8,505 bases of DNA. Origin: an uncultured Pleurocapsa sp. (GTDB lineage: Bacteria; Cyanobacteriota; Cyanobacteriia; Cyanobacteriales; Xenococcaceae). Of the stretch, positions 1 to 6,705 are shown piece after piece. The first letter of the stretch is position 1, and the number at the start of each line of letters is the position of its first letter. The stretch spans positions 1 through 8,505 of the forward strand of contig CAKZYI010000602.1 in NCBI GenBank assembly GCA_937884735.1, read 5' to 3'. A model generated the notes under the pieces. That model was not told where the DNA came from. It did no database searches and saw only the letters and a list, made by a program, of their open reading frames with translations. A program made the position numbers and the translations under genes.

Positions 1-637
1 GCAAGTCTAATTCGGCAGTGCTACCAGTATTAGAAGTGCTGGCATAAGCATTTTCAGGAGTCGTTTTGACTGTTTTTTGCTTAACGCGATCGCGAAAACT
101 GCCAGTCCCTACCGAACTACCTTTTAGCTCTACTTTTTGCCCGCGAGTAATGATTAAAAAACCTATAGCGATCGCACTCCCTACCATTAAAGTGGAGTAA
201 CTCAGCATCATTACGCTAACGTGCATCATGAGCCAGTTGGATTTTAAGGCGGGTACTAAAGGCGCAGACTCCTGCATTTCTACAGGAAGAGTCAACGCAG
301 CAAATGCGGTAATTCCCATCGCTACAGGGCTAGTGACTACTCCTACTAAACGACTACGGCTCATTCTCTCAGCAATAAAGTGCATCGTGGTGATACCCCA
401 AGCGAGAAAAAACAGAGACTCATAAAGGTTGCTAAGGGGAAAATAGCCAGCTTCCAACCAACGCGAACCCAACAGGGTAGCCATACACAAATTGGCGATC
501 GCCATTCCTATAGTTCCTAAGGTTGCTAGGTAAGGCAAATTGGGGAATGCAGCCCCGCCCCAGTAAATCAGCATGGTAACTAGCAATACCCCAAATGAGG
601 TGTTATCTAATAAACTCTCTAATGCTATTAAATCCAT
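1..637 (-). CDS. ccsA: Cytochrome c biogenesis protein CcsA (System II; called CcsB in some databases), 3' end cut off
   Basis: This is an integral membrane component of the System II cytochrome c maturation complex, which carries haem to the lumen/periplasmic face for attachment to apocytochromes. The frame is open from the ATG at 637 to the window edge, giving 212 residues, about two thirds of a usual CcsA. Hydrophobic segments lie near residues 14-30, 37-56, 73-90, 98-117 and 134-164. Two stretches match the family as I know it: NLYESLFFLAW (70-80) and SNWLMMHVSVMMLSY (133-147). H139 is probably the first external haem-ligand histidine, by analogy with HV motifs in CcsA/CcmC. The diagnostic tryptophan-rich WWD loop should come later and is not in the window. 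A polar, Ser/Thr-rich loop (about 165-212) follows, a region that varies in cyanobacterial homologues. The MDLIALESLLDN N-terminus is typical, which supports this start; no strong Shine-Dalgarno sequence precedes it. It probably has its own promoter in the 165-bp gap after the permease. Confidence 0.9.
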   Translation of the reverse strand, partial: MDLIALESLLDNTSFGVLLVTMLIYWGGAAFPNLPYLATLGTIGMAIANLCMATLLGSRWLEAGYFPLSNLYESLFFLAWGITTMHFIAERMSRSRLVGVVTSPVAMGITAFAALTLPVEMQESAPLVPALKSNWLMMHVSVMMLSYSTLMVGSAIAIGFLIITRGQKVELKGSSVGTGSFRDRVKQKTVKTTPENAYASTSNTGSTAELDL

Positions 638-737
638 AGTGTTTTGTTATATTTTCTTGCTTTTAATTTCAAAGTAATTGGATATTAGCTTGTTTGAATA
701 ATTGCAATCGCACTTGTACTGATATTTTTGTTATCTC

Positions 738-757
738 TCTTTACTTTATTGTAAAGA
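738..757. repeat. Short perfect inverted repeat between the permease gene and ccsA
   Basis: TCTTTAC (738-744) and GTAAAGA (751-757) form a perfect 7-bp stem around a 6-nt TTTATT loop. The stem is AT-rich and neither strand has a T-run after it, so it is a poor intrinsic terminator. It lies 46 bp past the permease stop and about 100 bp before the ccsA start. It could be an operator, a weak RNA hairpin or chance in AT-rich DNA. I see nothing else assignable in the 638-802 spacer. Confidence 0.35.
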
Positions 758-802
758 CAACTCGGTAGTCTAGGTAACAAAATAAACCTATAGCTAACTG
801 TG

Positions 803-1759
803 TCAATATTTAACCCTGGGATCTAGTAAAGCGTAAACCAAATCGGCAATTAAATTGAAAAATACAATTAAAATTGCATAAATAAATGCGATCGCCATAA
901 CTACAGGAGTATCACTACGATAAATAGAGTCGATCAACAATGCACCACTACCAGGAACACGAAATACTTGTTCTGTAACTAATGCCCCTGTAAAAATTGC
1001 AGGAACATCTAGAGCAATCAAAGTTACGACAGGAATCATGGCATTGCGTAAGACGTGGTTTTTGATTACAGCAAACTTGCTCAATCCTTTAGAAAAGGCG
1101 GTTTTGACATATTCTTGTTTTAATTCATCCAAAACCGCCGAACGAATAAAACGCATCAAAATCGCTGCGTGATACAAGGCTAAAACCGAGACAGGCATAA
1201 TAGATTGTTTGATTTGAGCGATAAAACTTTGCCAATCTGTTACTTCTAAAGTGCTGTTGTAGATGAAAGGAAACCAACCCAGTTGAACGCTAAAAATAAT
1301 GATAAACAATAATCCTGTAAAAAAAGGAGGAATTGAAAAACCTAGAAAAGCGATCGTCGTTATTATTTGATCTGTAACAGAATATCTTTTGATGGCTGAA
1401 ATTATCCCCAGAGGAAATGCGATCGACAAGCCCATTAAATAGGCAATCCCCACAATCCAAAAAGTAGTTCCTAATCTCTGTACTAGAAGTTGTGCCACAG
1501 GGCTTCTACTGTTAAAAGAGTAGCCCATATCTCCCCTAACAAATGAGCTAAACCACTTAAAATAGCGAATATGAATAGGTTGGTCTAAACCAAAAGATTT
1601 ACGTATATTTTCTCTGACTTCGGCTGTAATAGCGGGGTTAGAAGCAAATTCTCCTAAAGGATCTCCTGGTGCTAGTGCCAAAACTGTAAAAATAATAATA
1701 CTAATTGCTAACAGAGTAGGAATTGCGATCGATAATCTTTTTATAAAATATCGCCCCAT
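803..1759 (-). CDS. Peptide/nickel-type ABC transporter permease, DppB/OppB/GsiC family
   Basis: This is one of the two inner-membrane permeases normally found in di-/oligopeptide (or nickel, glutathione) importers. Its 318 residues are the usual family length. The N-terminus has the typical KRLSIAIPTLLAIS helix (about 8-31), followed by the APGDP motif (30-34) and the FGLDQPIHIRYFKW stretch (56-69) found in DppB proteins. Further membrane segments lie near 99-121, 133-158, 189-209, 241-263 and 286-309. The EAA loop that docks on the ATPase is at 216-246 (EYVKTAFSKGLSKF...) and keeps its central glycine (G225). FRVPGSG (266-272) and the C-terminal LLDPRVKY are also family signatures. A GGA lies about 9 nt before the ATG. 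The matching DppC-type permease, ATPases and binding protein are not in the window, so the substrate cannot be named. The gene looks intact and is probably functional with subunits encoded elsewhere, as is common for cyanobacterial ABC importers. Confidence 0.9.
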   Translation of the reverse strand: MGRYFIKRLSIAIPTLLAISIIIFTVLALAPGDPLGEFASNPAITAEVRENIRKSFGLDQPIHIRYFKWFSSFVRGDMGYSFNSRSPVAQLLVQRLGTTFWIVGIAYLMGLSIAFPLGIISAIKRYSVTDQIITTIAFLGFSIPPFFTGLLFIIIFSVQLGWFPFIYNSTLEVTDWQSFIAQIKQSIMPVSVLALYHAAILMRFIRSAVLDELKQEYVKTAFSKGLSKFAVIKNHVLRNAMIPVVTLIALDVPAIFTGALVTEQVFRVPGSGALLIDSIYRSDTPVVMAIAFIYAILIVFFNLIADLVYALLDPRVKY

Positions 1760-1838
1760 AATTTATATTCCATCAACTTTTTGTAGGTAGGTTGTTTCAA
1801 TTTACCGATCATAATATTGTCAGGCTACTCTAAATACT

Positions 1839-1871
1839 AAAAATAGGGGACTTAATTAAATAAATCCCCTA
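1839..1871 (-). terminator. Probable intrinsic terminator downstream of desA
   Basis: TAGGGGA (1844-1850) pairs perfectly with TCCCCTA (1865-1871). The stem can extend past one C-A mismatch by three more A-T pairs, leaving a 6-nt loop. On the minus strand the hairpin is followed directly by five T residues (complement of 1839-1843), the expected order for Rho-independent termination of a transcript coming from desA. It lies 92 bp past the desA stop and about 80 bp before the permease start, so the two genes are probably separate units. Confidence 0.6.
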
Positions 1872-1904
1872 GCTCTTATATTATTTTTTAGTACACCAAT
1901 AACA

Positions 1905-1918
1905 AATGGCTAATGGCT
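1905..1918. repeat. Heptanucleotide tandem repeat, two copies of AATGGCT
   Basis: Two perfect copies of AATGGCT sit side by side in the desA-permease spacer. Rotated, the unit is GGCTAAT, one base from the TGCTAAT unit repeated after ilvE, so it belongs to the same short-repeat family. Nearby is a perfect 14-bp palindrome, GTTAACTAGTTAAC (1954-1967), that overlaps the desA stop codon. Confidence 0.5.
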
Positions 1919-1962
1919 ACCTTAACAGATTAATTTTGTTAACCTAAACCAATGTTAACTAG

Positions 1963-3027
1963 TTAACGTGACCGATATGCTTCGATGCTTTGATAGTTAT
2001 CTTGCTCTTCGTATAGATGACATACCTTCGTTACTTTCTGAATTAATTCCCAATTGAAAGTACAGTCTGGGTATAAATAATCGCCCCAATTTTCTACCAA
2101 GCTAACGTGGGCTTGACGCAGGTTATACCAAGGAATAGCAGTAGTAACATGATGGGGAATATGTACGTTAATATCGTGACAAAGAAATTCTACCCACCAA
2201 GGATACTTGCAGTTTACAGTACCTGATAACTGAGCGCGGGCTTCATTCCATTCACCATCCCTTTTGAAAGGAATTTCAGGCATGGTGTGATGAAACATTG
2301 TAAAAGTACTCATCCAGAAATGGTAAACCATAAAAGGCATGAGCCAAAACTTGATTAAGCCTGTGATGCCAGTAGTAATTATTAAAGCAGGAAAAGCGAT
2401 CGCTATGGTGGTTAAAACTAACAAAATAGAAAAACGAACCTGTTTTCTCTGTTTGCCTTCAAATTGACTCCAGTTAAAATGTAATTTTGCCCAGTGAGCG
2501 ATCGAACCCATCCACCAAAACCAACCGCGCATTCTACGATAAAACCACTTTAGAGGCACAGAAGCATTGTCGAATACTTCTGTGGTAAAAGGAGTCCATG
2601 TATTATCACGATCCATATTATTCGTATACCTGTGGTGATGATTGTGAAGAATACGCCAGGCATGAAAAGGATACGCTAAAGGCAAGGTTACGATATTTCC
2701 TACAAGGTCATTAACCCACATACGATTGGAGAAAGAACGATGACCACAATCATGAGCAATCACAAAAAAGCCTTGTAAACTAGTTCCTAAAAATACCCAA
2801 GCAAAAGGTAATAAGTACCAAGGAGAAACCGCCACTGTCCAGTAACCAATTGCAACACAAACCACGTTGATTGCTAGTTTTGTCCATGCTTTGCGAGGAT
2901 TTTTAACAAAAACTTCTTTAGGTAAAGTGTTGATAACGTCCCTTAGCTTAACGCTATCGTCCAATTGTTTCGATAGAGAAGGATCTGAATAAGGAGAGTT
3001 GGAAACTGGTGGGAATACTGCTGTCAT
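1963..3027 (-). CDS. desA: Acyl-lipid delta-12 (omega-6) fatty acid desaturase DesA
   Basis: This membrane di-iron enzyme introduces the delta-12 double bond into oleoyl chains of membrane glycerolipids, using ferredoxin as electron donor in cyanobacteria. Its product, linoleoyl lipid, helps keep membranes fluid in the cold. All three histidine boxes are present: HDCGH (92-96), HNHHH (128-132) and HIPHH (289-293), plus the HHT pair at 246-248. Hydrophobic segments lie near 51-91, 107-120 and 200-245. Recalled Synechocystis DesA shares long blocks, including GHDCGHRSF-like, AFPALIITTG, VYHFWMSTFT and CHDINVHIPHH. The omega-3 enzyme DesB differs at these places (HDIGTHVAHH), so DesA is preferred. 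The length of 354 residues is normal. The ATG has no clear Shine-Dalgarno sequence. The gene stands alone, with a long AT-rich leader region upstream and a terminator candidate downstream. Cold induction is known for desA elsewhere, but nothing here proves it. Confidence 0.93.
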   Translation of the reverse strand: MTAVFPPVSNSPYSDPSLSKQLDDSVKLRDVINTLPKEVFVKNPRKAWTKLAINVVCVAIGYWTVAVSPWYLLPFAWVFLGTSLQGFFVIAHDCGHRSFSNRMWVNDLVGNIVTLPLAYPFHAWRILHNHHHRYTNNMDRDNTWTPFTTEVFDNASVPLKWFYRRMRGWFWWMGSIAHWAKLHFNWSQFEGKQRKQVRFSILLVLTTIAIAFPALIITTGITGLIKFWLMPFMVYHFWMSTFTMFHHTMPEIPFKRDGEWNEARAQLSGTVNCKYPWWVEFLCHDINVHIPHHVTTAIPWYNLRQAHVSLVENWGDYLYPDCTFNWELIQKVTKVCHLYEEQDNYQSIEAYRSR

Positions 3028-3526
3028 AAAATTTATTTGATGATTTAAATATTAATACTCTTCAATATCTTTTGGCAGACTTTACAAAATGATTGATTCG
3101 GTCATCTTCAAAAAAAAAGTATTTATTTGCACATAAAAACCAGACCACCTATCAAAAGCAGTCTAAAATAGTAAACATTCAATTTTTGGCAGCAACATTG
3201 AGTCAGTCTGCAACTGCCAGAGAAATCTTACAGAATATGGCTTTTATTTCACAATCCTTAATATTTATAGCATAGTTAGGCAACTTATAAAGCTTTGGGC
3301 AGGATTAAATATTTTCTCGGTATTCACAAATCAATTTAAAAAGCGCGATCGCACTTTTCTAGGGGTCTAGTTGGGTGCGTCGCGCCAGAAAATATATTCT
3401 TTTGTATTGTTTTATAATATAAACATCAAGGCGATCGCTACTAAAGAATTGTACAGAAGATCTAAAATATTTTGATATTTTGCTCGAAATTTGCTTTTTA
3501 TGGCGATCGCAATTTTAACAGTTTAA
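3028..3526. other. 499-bp AT-rich intergenic region upstream of desA
   Basis: No convincing gene is found here. The region must hold the desA promoter and leader (minus strand) and the 3' end of the PATAN gene's transcript. Visible items are a run of nine A (3110-3118), a weak inverted repeat TGGCAG/CTGCCA (3187-3192 and 3214-3219, 21-nt loop), a small GC-rich island around 3371-3387 (GGGTGCGTCGCGCCAG) in otherwise AT-rich DNA, and three HIP1 sites (3345-3510). The one plus-strand reading frame here (3093-3275, 60 codons) has low-complexity content and no family resemblance, so I do not call it. Confidence 0.6.
3345..3510. repeat. Cluster of three HIP1 octamers
   Basis: GCGATCGC occurs at 3345-3352, 3431-3438 and 3503-3510, all in non-coding DNA between desA and the PATAN gene. 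The last copy lies 16 bp past the PATAN stop codon. HIP1 is a known over-represented, dispersed palindrome in cyanobacteria. It is not a mobile element, and its function is unsettled. The other copies in the window are at 86, 168, 495, 888, 2396, 7745, 7829 and 8313. Confidence 0.85.
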
Positions 3527-4423
3527 TTAAAAATTACTCTTCAAAAAGTTAGTCAGATTCTTTAGTAAAGAATTGCTGGCTTTTGATTTACCTTGGTTTC
3601 TGGGAGATGTTTTTACGGACGTAGTAGATAATTGACCATAATTGGTATTAGCAGATACAGCCAGATTAGAATTTATTAAAGGTACTTCTTCGACCATACC
3701 AGCCAAAATCATTGAAAGAGCAGTTTGTTGAACTTGTTCAATAGAAATGCCCATTTTATGAGATATCTTTTTGAGGGAAATAGAACCATCTGCCGTATCG
3801 CACAGATATTTTTCTAGAGAATTAAATTGCAAATTGCAGTGATTGACTAATCTTTGTAAACCACTTCGATTAAGAGGCATTTCTTCTGTAAAGCGAGACC
3901 AATCTGAAAGATTACGCATTGCCTCTAAAGACAACTCTTTAGCTTGAATTTGCTGCCCTGTTATTTCTGACCAAGGAAATTCTTGATTGTCGCTAGGTAT
4001 TTTTCCACTACTATTTGTCTCTTCAAATTCAAACAAAGCACAATCAACATTAAATAGCTTAATTACTTCCGCAACTTGAGCTTTAAACAACAAATCTATT
4101 TGAGACTTACTTAAAATATTCTGTTTTTGCAGATAGCTTCCTAAAGCTGTATTTTCCGAACACTCAAGCTTGTACTTGATTAATGCTTTAATATCAATCC
4201 AACCTTTATTAATTATTTTGCTAGTAACAAATTGTTGTTTGAGAGAACTAATAATTGTGACAAAATTTCCTTTGTCAAACCAAAGTTCAAAAATTTCTTT
4301 TACATTGGCAGTCGAACTTTTTGATTCGGGGTTAAATGTTAGTCTTCCTGATTTATTACCAGATTCTATTATTTGAAACAATTCTGGTAATGAAAATGTT
4401 TTTAGAGAGCCTTTTATAGTCAT
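3527..4423 (-). CDS. PATAN (DUF4388) domain protein without a receiver domain
   Basis: The N-terminal part resembles the PATAN domain of PatA, PixG and PilG-type regulators, which in cyanobacteria act in heterocyst patterning and in type IV pilus motility. Supporting stretches are GSLKTFSLPELFQIIESGNKSGRLTF (5-30, cited by range), the LWFDKGNFV segment (47-55), and the block from LGSYLQKQNILSKSQIDLL into LFNVDCALFEFE (94-134). SLEAMRNLSDWSRF (165-178) also matches the family linker. Residues about 198-250 look like the winged-helix module that follows PATAN (DGSISLKKISHKMGIS, then a helix ending AGMVEEVP). The tail 251-298 is rich in Ser, Asn, Thr and Lys and probably disordered. Response regulators such as PatA carry a C-terminal REC domain; here there is none, so the protein is not a phospho-acceptor by itself. 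It may be an adaptor that binds other regulators or pilus ATPases, but that is inference. No signal peptide or membrane segment is seen, so it should be cytoplasmic. No strong ribosome site precedes the ATG. Confidence 0.8.
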   Translation of the reverse strand: MTIKGSLKTFSLPELFQIIESGNKSGRLTFNPESKSSTANVKEIFELWFDKGNFVTIISSLKQQFVTSKIINKGWIDIKALIKYKLECSENTALGSYLQKQNILSKSQIDLLFKAQVAEVIKLFNVDCALFEFEETNSSGKIPSDNQEFPWSEITGQQIQAKELSLEAMRNLSDWSRFTEEMPLNRSGLQRLVNHCNLQFNSLEKYLCDTADGSISLKKISHKMGISIEQVQQTALSMILAGMVEEVPLINSNLAVSANTNYGQLSTTSVKTSPRNQGKSKASNSLLKNLTNFLKSNF

Positions 4424-4910
4424 AAAGTAGCTAATTCTAATATATAAATCTTTTTTAATAAAAACAGCTAAATAATAAAGCTATTTTATTTACCAATATA
4501 GTAATTATTAAATTAGTTTGACGATAGTAAAATCACCTAAAAAACTTATTGTAGTAATCCTACTTTAAGACATAAAAATTATTAGTCTTGAATGTCATTC
4601 GTTCTTTGTCCTTTGTTACTAGATATTTTCATAAATGGTTTAGGACTGCTATAGATAGTCTTTGTCAAGTTCAAATGCAAAAGATTTTAAATTGTGTTCG
4701 GCATTTTTTACAGACTGTTACAATCTACATTTTCTTAGCTCACTATTTTTCGTCACAAGCCCTAAAAATAATCAATGAACTCTTCCCAGGCAAAATTAGA
4801 GTGTAGTTTAGCAATATTTTATTTGAGAACAAATATAGTTTGGGTAATCGGCAAGATGTAGATAAAATATTAATCTGCGCCTTTGTACCAAATTTTGCTT
4901 AGAGATTTTA
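4424..4910. other. 487-bp divergent intergenic region between the PATAN and peptidase genes
   Basis: The spacer separates divergent genes and should hold a promoter on each strand. It is very AT-rich, especially 4424-4520. I see one good plus-strand promoter candidate (4840-4868). A weak dyad, AAGAC/GTCTT (4567-4571 and 4585-4589), is also present. A 72-codon plus-strand frame from TTG at 4588 lacks a ribosome site and family resemblance, so I do not call it. Such length for two short transcripts leaves room for a small RNA or a decayed gene, but nothing supports either. Confidence 0.5.
4840..4868 (+). promoter_or_regulatory. Candidate sigma-70-type promoter for the peptidase-ilvE operon
   Basis: TTGGGT (4840-4845) and TAAAAT (4863-4868) are separated by exactly 17 bp, the optimal spacing for a group 1 sigma factor. 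The start of transcription would fall near 4875, giving a leader of about 35 nt before the ATG at 4911. AT-rich DNA produces such matches by chance, so this is a candidate only. Confidence 0.4.
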
Positions 4911-6680
4911 ATGACTGAAGCTACCGCTATTCGTCAGCCCCAACCTACAAACAAATCGGCAACGTTGTTTTATCAAGTTGCTATGTCCCAACCAGCTTCT
5001 CATCTGTTCGAAGTAACCCTGCAAGTAAACAATTGGCAGTCAGAAGTTTTAGACTTGAAAATGCCCGTCTGGACACCAGGATCGTATTTAGTGAGAGAAT
5101 ATGCCAGACACGTACAAGATTTTGTTGCAGAAGATAATCAGGGTGAAGCTCTAGTTAGCCACAAAGTAAGCAAAAACCACTGGCAAATCACTACAGGCGA
5201 TAATTCTAGATTAAAAGTGAGTTATCGTGTTTACGCTAATGATTTGACAGTAAGAACTAACCATTTAGATAGTACTCATGGATATTTTAATGGTGCAGCT
5301 TTATTTTTCTTTGTTCCTGGTTTAGAAAACGCACAAATTCAAGTTAGGATTGTCCCACCTCAAACAAATTGGCGAGTTACCACAACCCTACCTCCTGTAC
5401 CAGGATTAAATAATACCTTTGTGGCTAAAGATTTTGATACTTTAGTCGATACTCCTGTAGAGATAGGTACGCAGCAAATATATAATTTTGAGGTTTTAGG
5501 TAAGCTTCATTACTGGGCTATTTGGAGTCAGGGAAACGTTAAACCCGAACAGATAATCAAGGATACAAAAAAAATAATTGAAGCCGAAGCAGAGTTGTTT
5601 GGCGGTTTGCCCTATGAACAATATTTATTTTTGCTTCATTTATCAGGGAGTGGCTATGGTGGTTTAGAACACAAAGATAGCTGTACTTTAAATTATCCCC
5701 GATTTGGGTTTCGCGATCGTGAAAAATATCAACGCTTTCTGCAACTAGTAGCCCATGAGTTTTTCCACCTTTGGAATGTCAAACGTATTCGTCCCAAAGC
5801 TTTAGAAAAATTTGACTATGAAAGAGAAAATTACACCACTTCTCTTTGGTTTTGTGAAGGAACAACTAGCTACTATGATATTCTAATTCCTCTTCGGGCA
5901 GGTATTTATAAGCGCAAGACTTATCTTAAAAATCTTAGCAAGGACGTAAATCGATATTTTAATATTCCAGGGCGCAACGTTCAACCACTAGGAGAATCTA
6001 GTTATGATGCTTGGATTAAGCTTTATCGCCGCGATGCCTATAGTGATAATAATCAGATTTCTTATTACCTCAAAGGACAGCTTGTTTCTTTATTACTCGA
6101 TCTATTAATTCGAGCCAAACATGATAATACAAAGTCCCTTGACGATGTAATGCGAATTATGTGGCAGCGTTTTGGACAAGATGAAATAGGCTTTAGTGAA
6201 ACAAACCTTAGAGATGTAATTGCCGAAGTAGCAGACGAAAACTTAGATAATTTCTTTAGTCGCTACATTGAGTCTACAGAGGAATTACCCTTTGATGACT
6301 ATTTAGACCCCTTTGGCTTATACTTGAAAACCGTTGAAGAAAAAGATGTGCCTTATCTGGGTATAAAAGTACAGTCAAACAGCAACAAAGAAACGATTAG
6401 TTTTGTCGAATCTCAATCTCCCGCAGCCATAGCAGGAATAGATGCTAAAGGCGAATTATTAGCCATAAATGGTAGTAGAGCTGGGGCCAGAGCCCGAAAG
6501 GAAAGGCTAAAAGACTACCAGGCAAATGACACAATTCAAGTAACAGTTTTTCATCAAGACGAGTTGAAAACTCTACCTGTTACTTTAGCTCAACCCCAAC
6601 CTAGTAGCTATGAAGTAGCAATTAAAAACAATTTGTCTGACAAACAAAAGCATAATTTAATAGGATGGCTTGGGGAATAA
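4911..6680 (+). CDS. M61-family (glycyl aminopeptidase-like) zinc metallopeptidase with PDZ domain
   Basis: This is a gluzincin-type metallopeptidase of MEROPS family M61, whose characterised members remove N-terminal residues from peptides, with glycine or alanine preferred in some. The layout is an N-terminal beta-rich domain (about 17-200, including MPVWTPGSYLVREYARHV at 51-68), the catalytic domain (about 210-465) and a PDZ domain (about 470-562). The zinc site is complete: HEFFH gives H282, H286 and catalytic E283, and E316 in WFCEGTTSYYD is the likely third ligand, 30 residues on. GYGGLEH (248-254) is the substrate-edge motif and YYLKGQLVSLLLDLLIR (385-401) is a family signature. The PDZ part includes SPAAIAGIDAKGELLAING. 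The length of 589 residues is usual. There is no signal peptide, so it is probably cytoplasmic. AGAGA at 4901-4905, five bases before the ATG, supports the start. It is followed after 25 bp by ilvE on the same strand, so co-transcription is likely. The natural substrate is unknown. Confidence 0.9.
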   Translation: MTEATAIRQPQPTNKSATLFYQVAMSQPASHLFEVTLQVNNWQSEVLDLKMPVWTPGSYLVREYARHVQDFVAEDNQGEALVSHKVSKNHWQITTGDNSRLKVSYRVYANDLTVRTNHLDSTHGYFNGAALFFFVPGLENAQIQVRIVPPQTNWRVTTTLPPVPGLNNTFVAKDFDTLVDTPVEIGTQQIYNFEVLGKLHYWAIWSQGNVKPEQIIKDTKKIIEAEAELFGGLPYEQYLFLLHLSGSGYGGLEHKDSCTLNYPRFGFRDREKYQRFLQLVAHEFFHLWNVKRIRPKALEKFDYERENYTTSLWFCEGTTSYYDILIPLRAGIYKRKTYLKNLSKDVNRYFNIPGRNVQPLGESSYDAWIKLYRRDAYSDNNQISYYLKGQLVSLLLDLLIRAKHDNTKSLDDVMRIMWQRFGQDEIGFSETNLRDVIAEVADENLDNFFSRYIESTEELPFDDYLDPFGLYLKTVEEKDVPYLGIKVQSNSNKETISFVESQSPAAIAGIDAKGELLAINGSRAGARARKERLKDYQANDTIQVTVFHQDELKTLPVTLAQPQPSSYEVAIKNNLSDKQKHNLIGWLGE

Positions 6681-6685
6681 TAATC

Positions 6686-6699
6686 AGTAATTAGTAATT
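6686..6699. repeat. Heptanucleotide tandem repeat, two copies of AGTAATT
   Basis: Two perfect AGTAATT units fill most of the 25-bp gap between the peptidase stop and the ilvE ATG. On the other strand, rotated, the unit is TACTAAT, one base from TGCTAAT of the repeat after ilvE. The repeat occupies the place where an ilvE ribosome-binding site would lie, and only a weak AAAG remains just before the ATG. Confidence 0.5.
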
Positions 6700-6705
6700 A
6701 TAAAG

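Noticed and set aside
228..425. Plus-strand frame of 65 codons
   Set aside because: It lies antisense within ccsA, whose conserved membrane protein motifs explain this DNA.
738..757. Intrinsic terminator for the permease gene
   Set aside because: The stem is AT-rich and lacks a T-run on either strand, so it is listed only as an inverted repeat.
1954..1967. 14-bp palindrome GTTAACTAGTTAAC as a regulator-binding site
   Set aside because: It overlaps the desA stop codon, has no second copy in the window, and is AT-rich; no known operator matches with confidence.
1963..3027. Identification as omega-3 desaturase DesB
   Set aside because: The third histidine box region reads CHDINVHIPHH, as in DesA, not the HDIGTHVAHH form of DesB.
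3093..3275. Plus-strand frame of 60 codons upstream of desA
   Set aside because: Low-complexity Lys/Ser/Gln start, no recognisable domain, no ribosome site; typical chance frame in AT-rich spacer.
4170..4376. Plus-strand frame of 68 codons
   Set aside because: Antisense shadow inside the PATAN gene.
4588..4806. Plus-strand frame of 72 codons beginning at TTG
   Set aside because: Weak start codon, no ribosome site and no family features. A hydrophobic stretch around residues 44-56 is not enough to call a small membrane protein.
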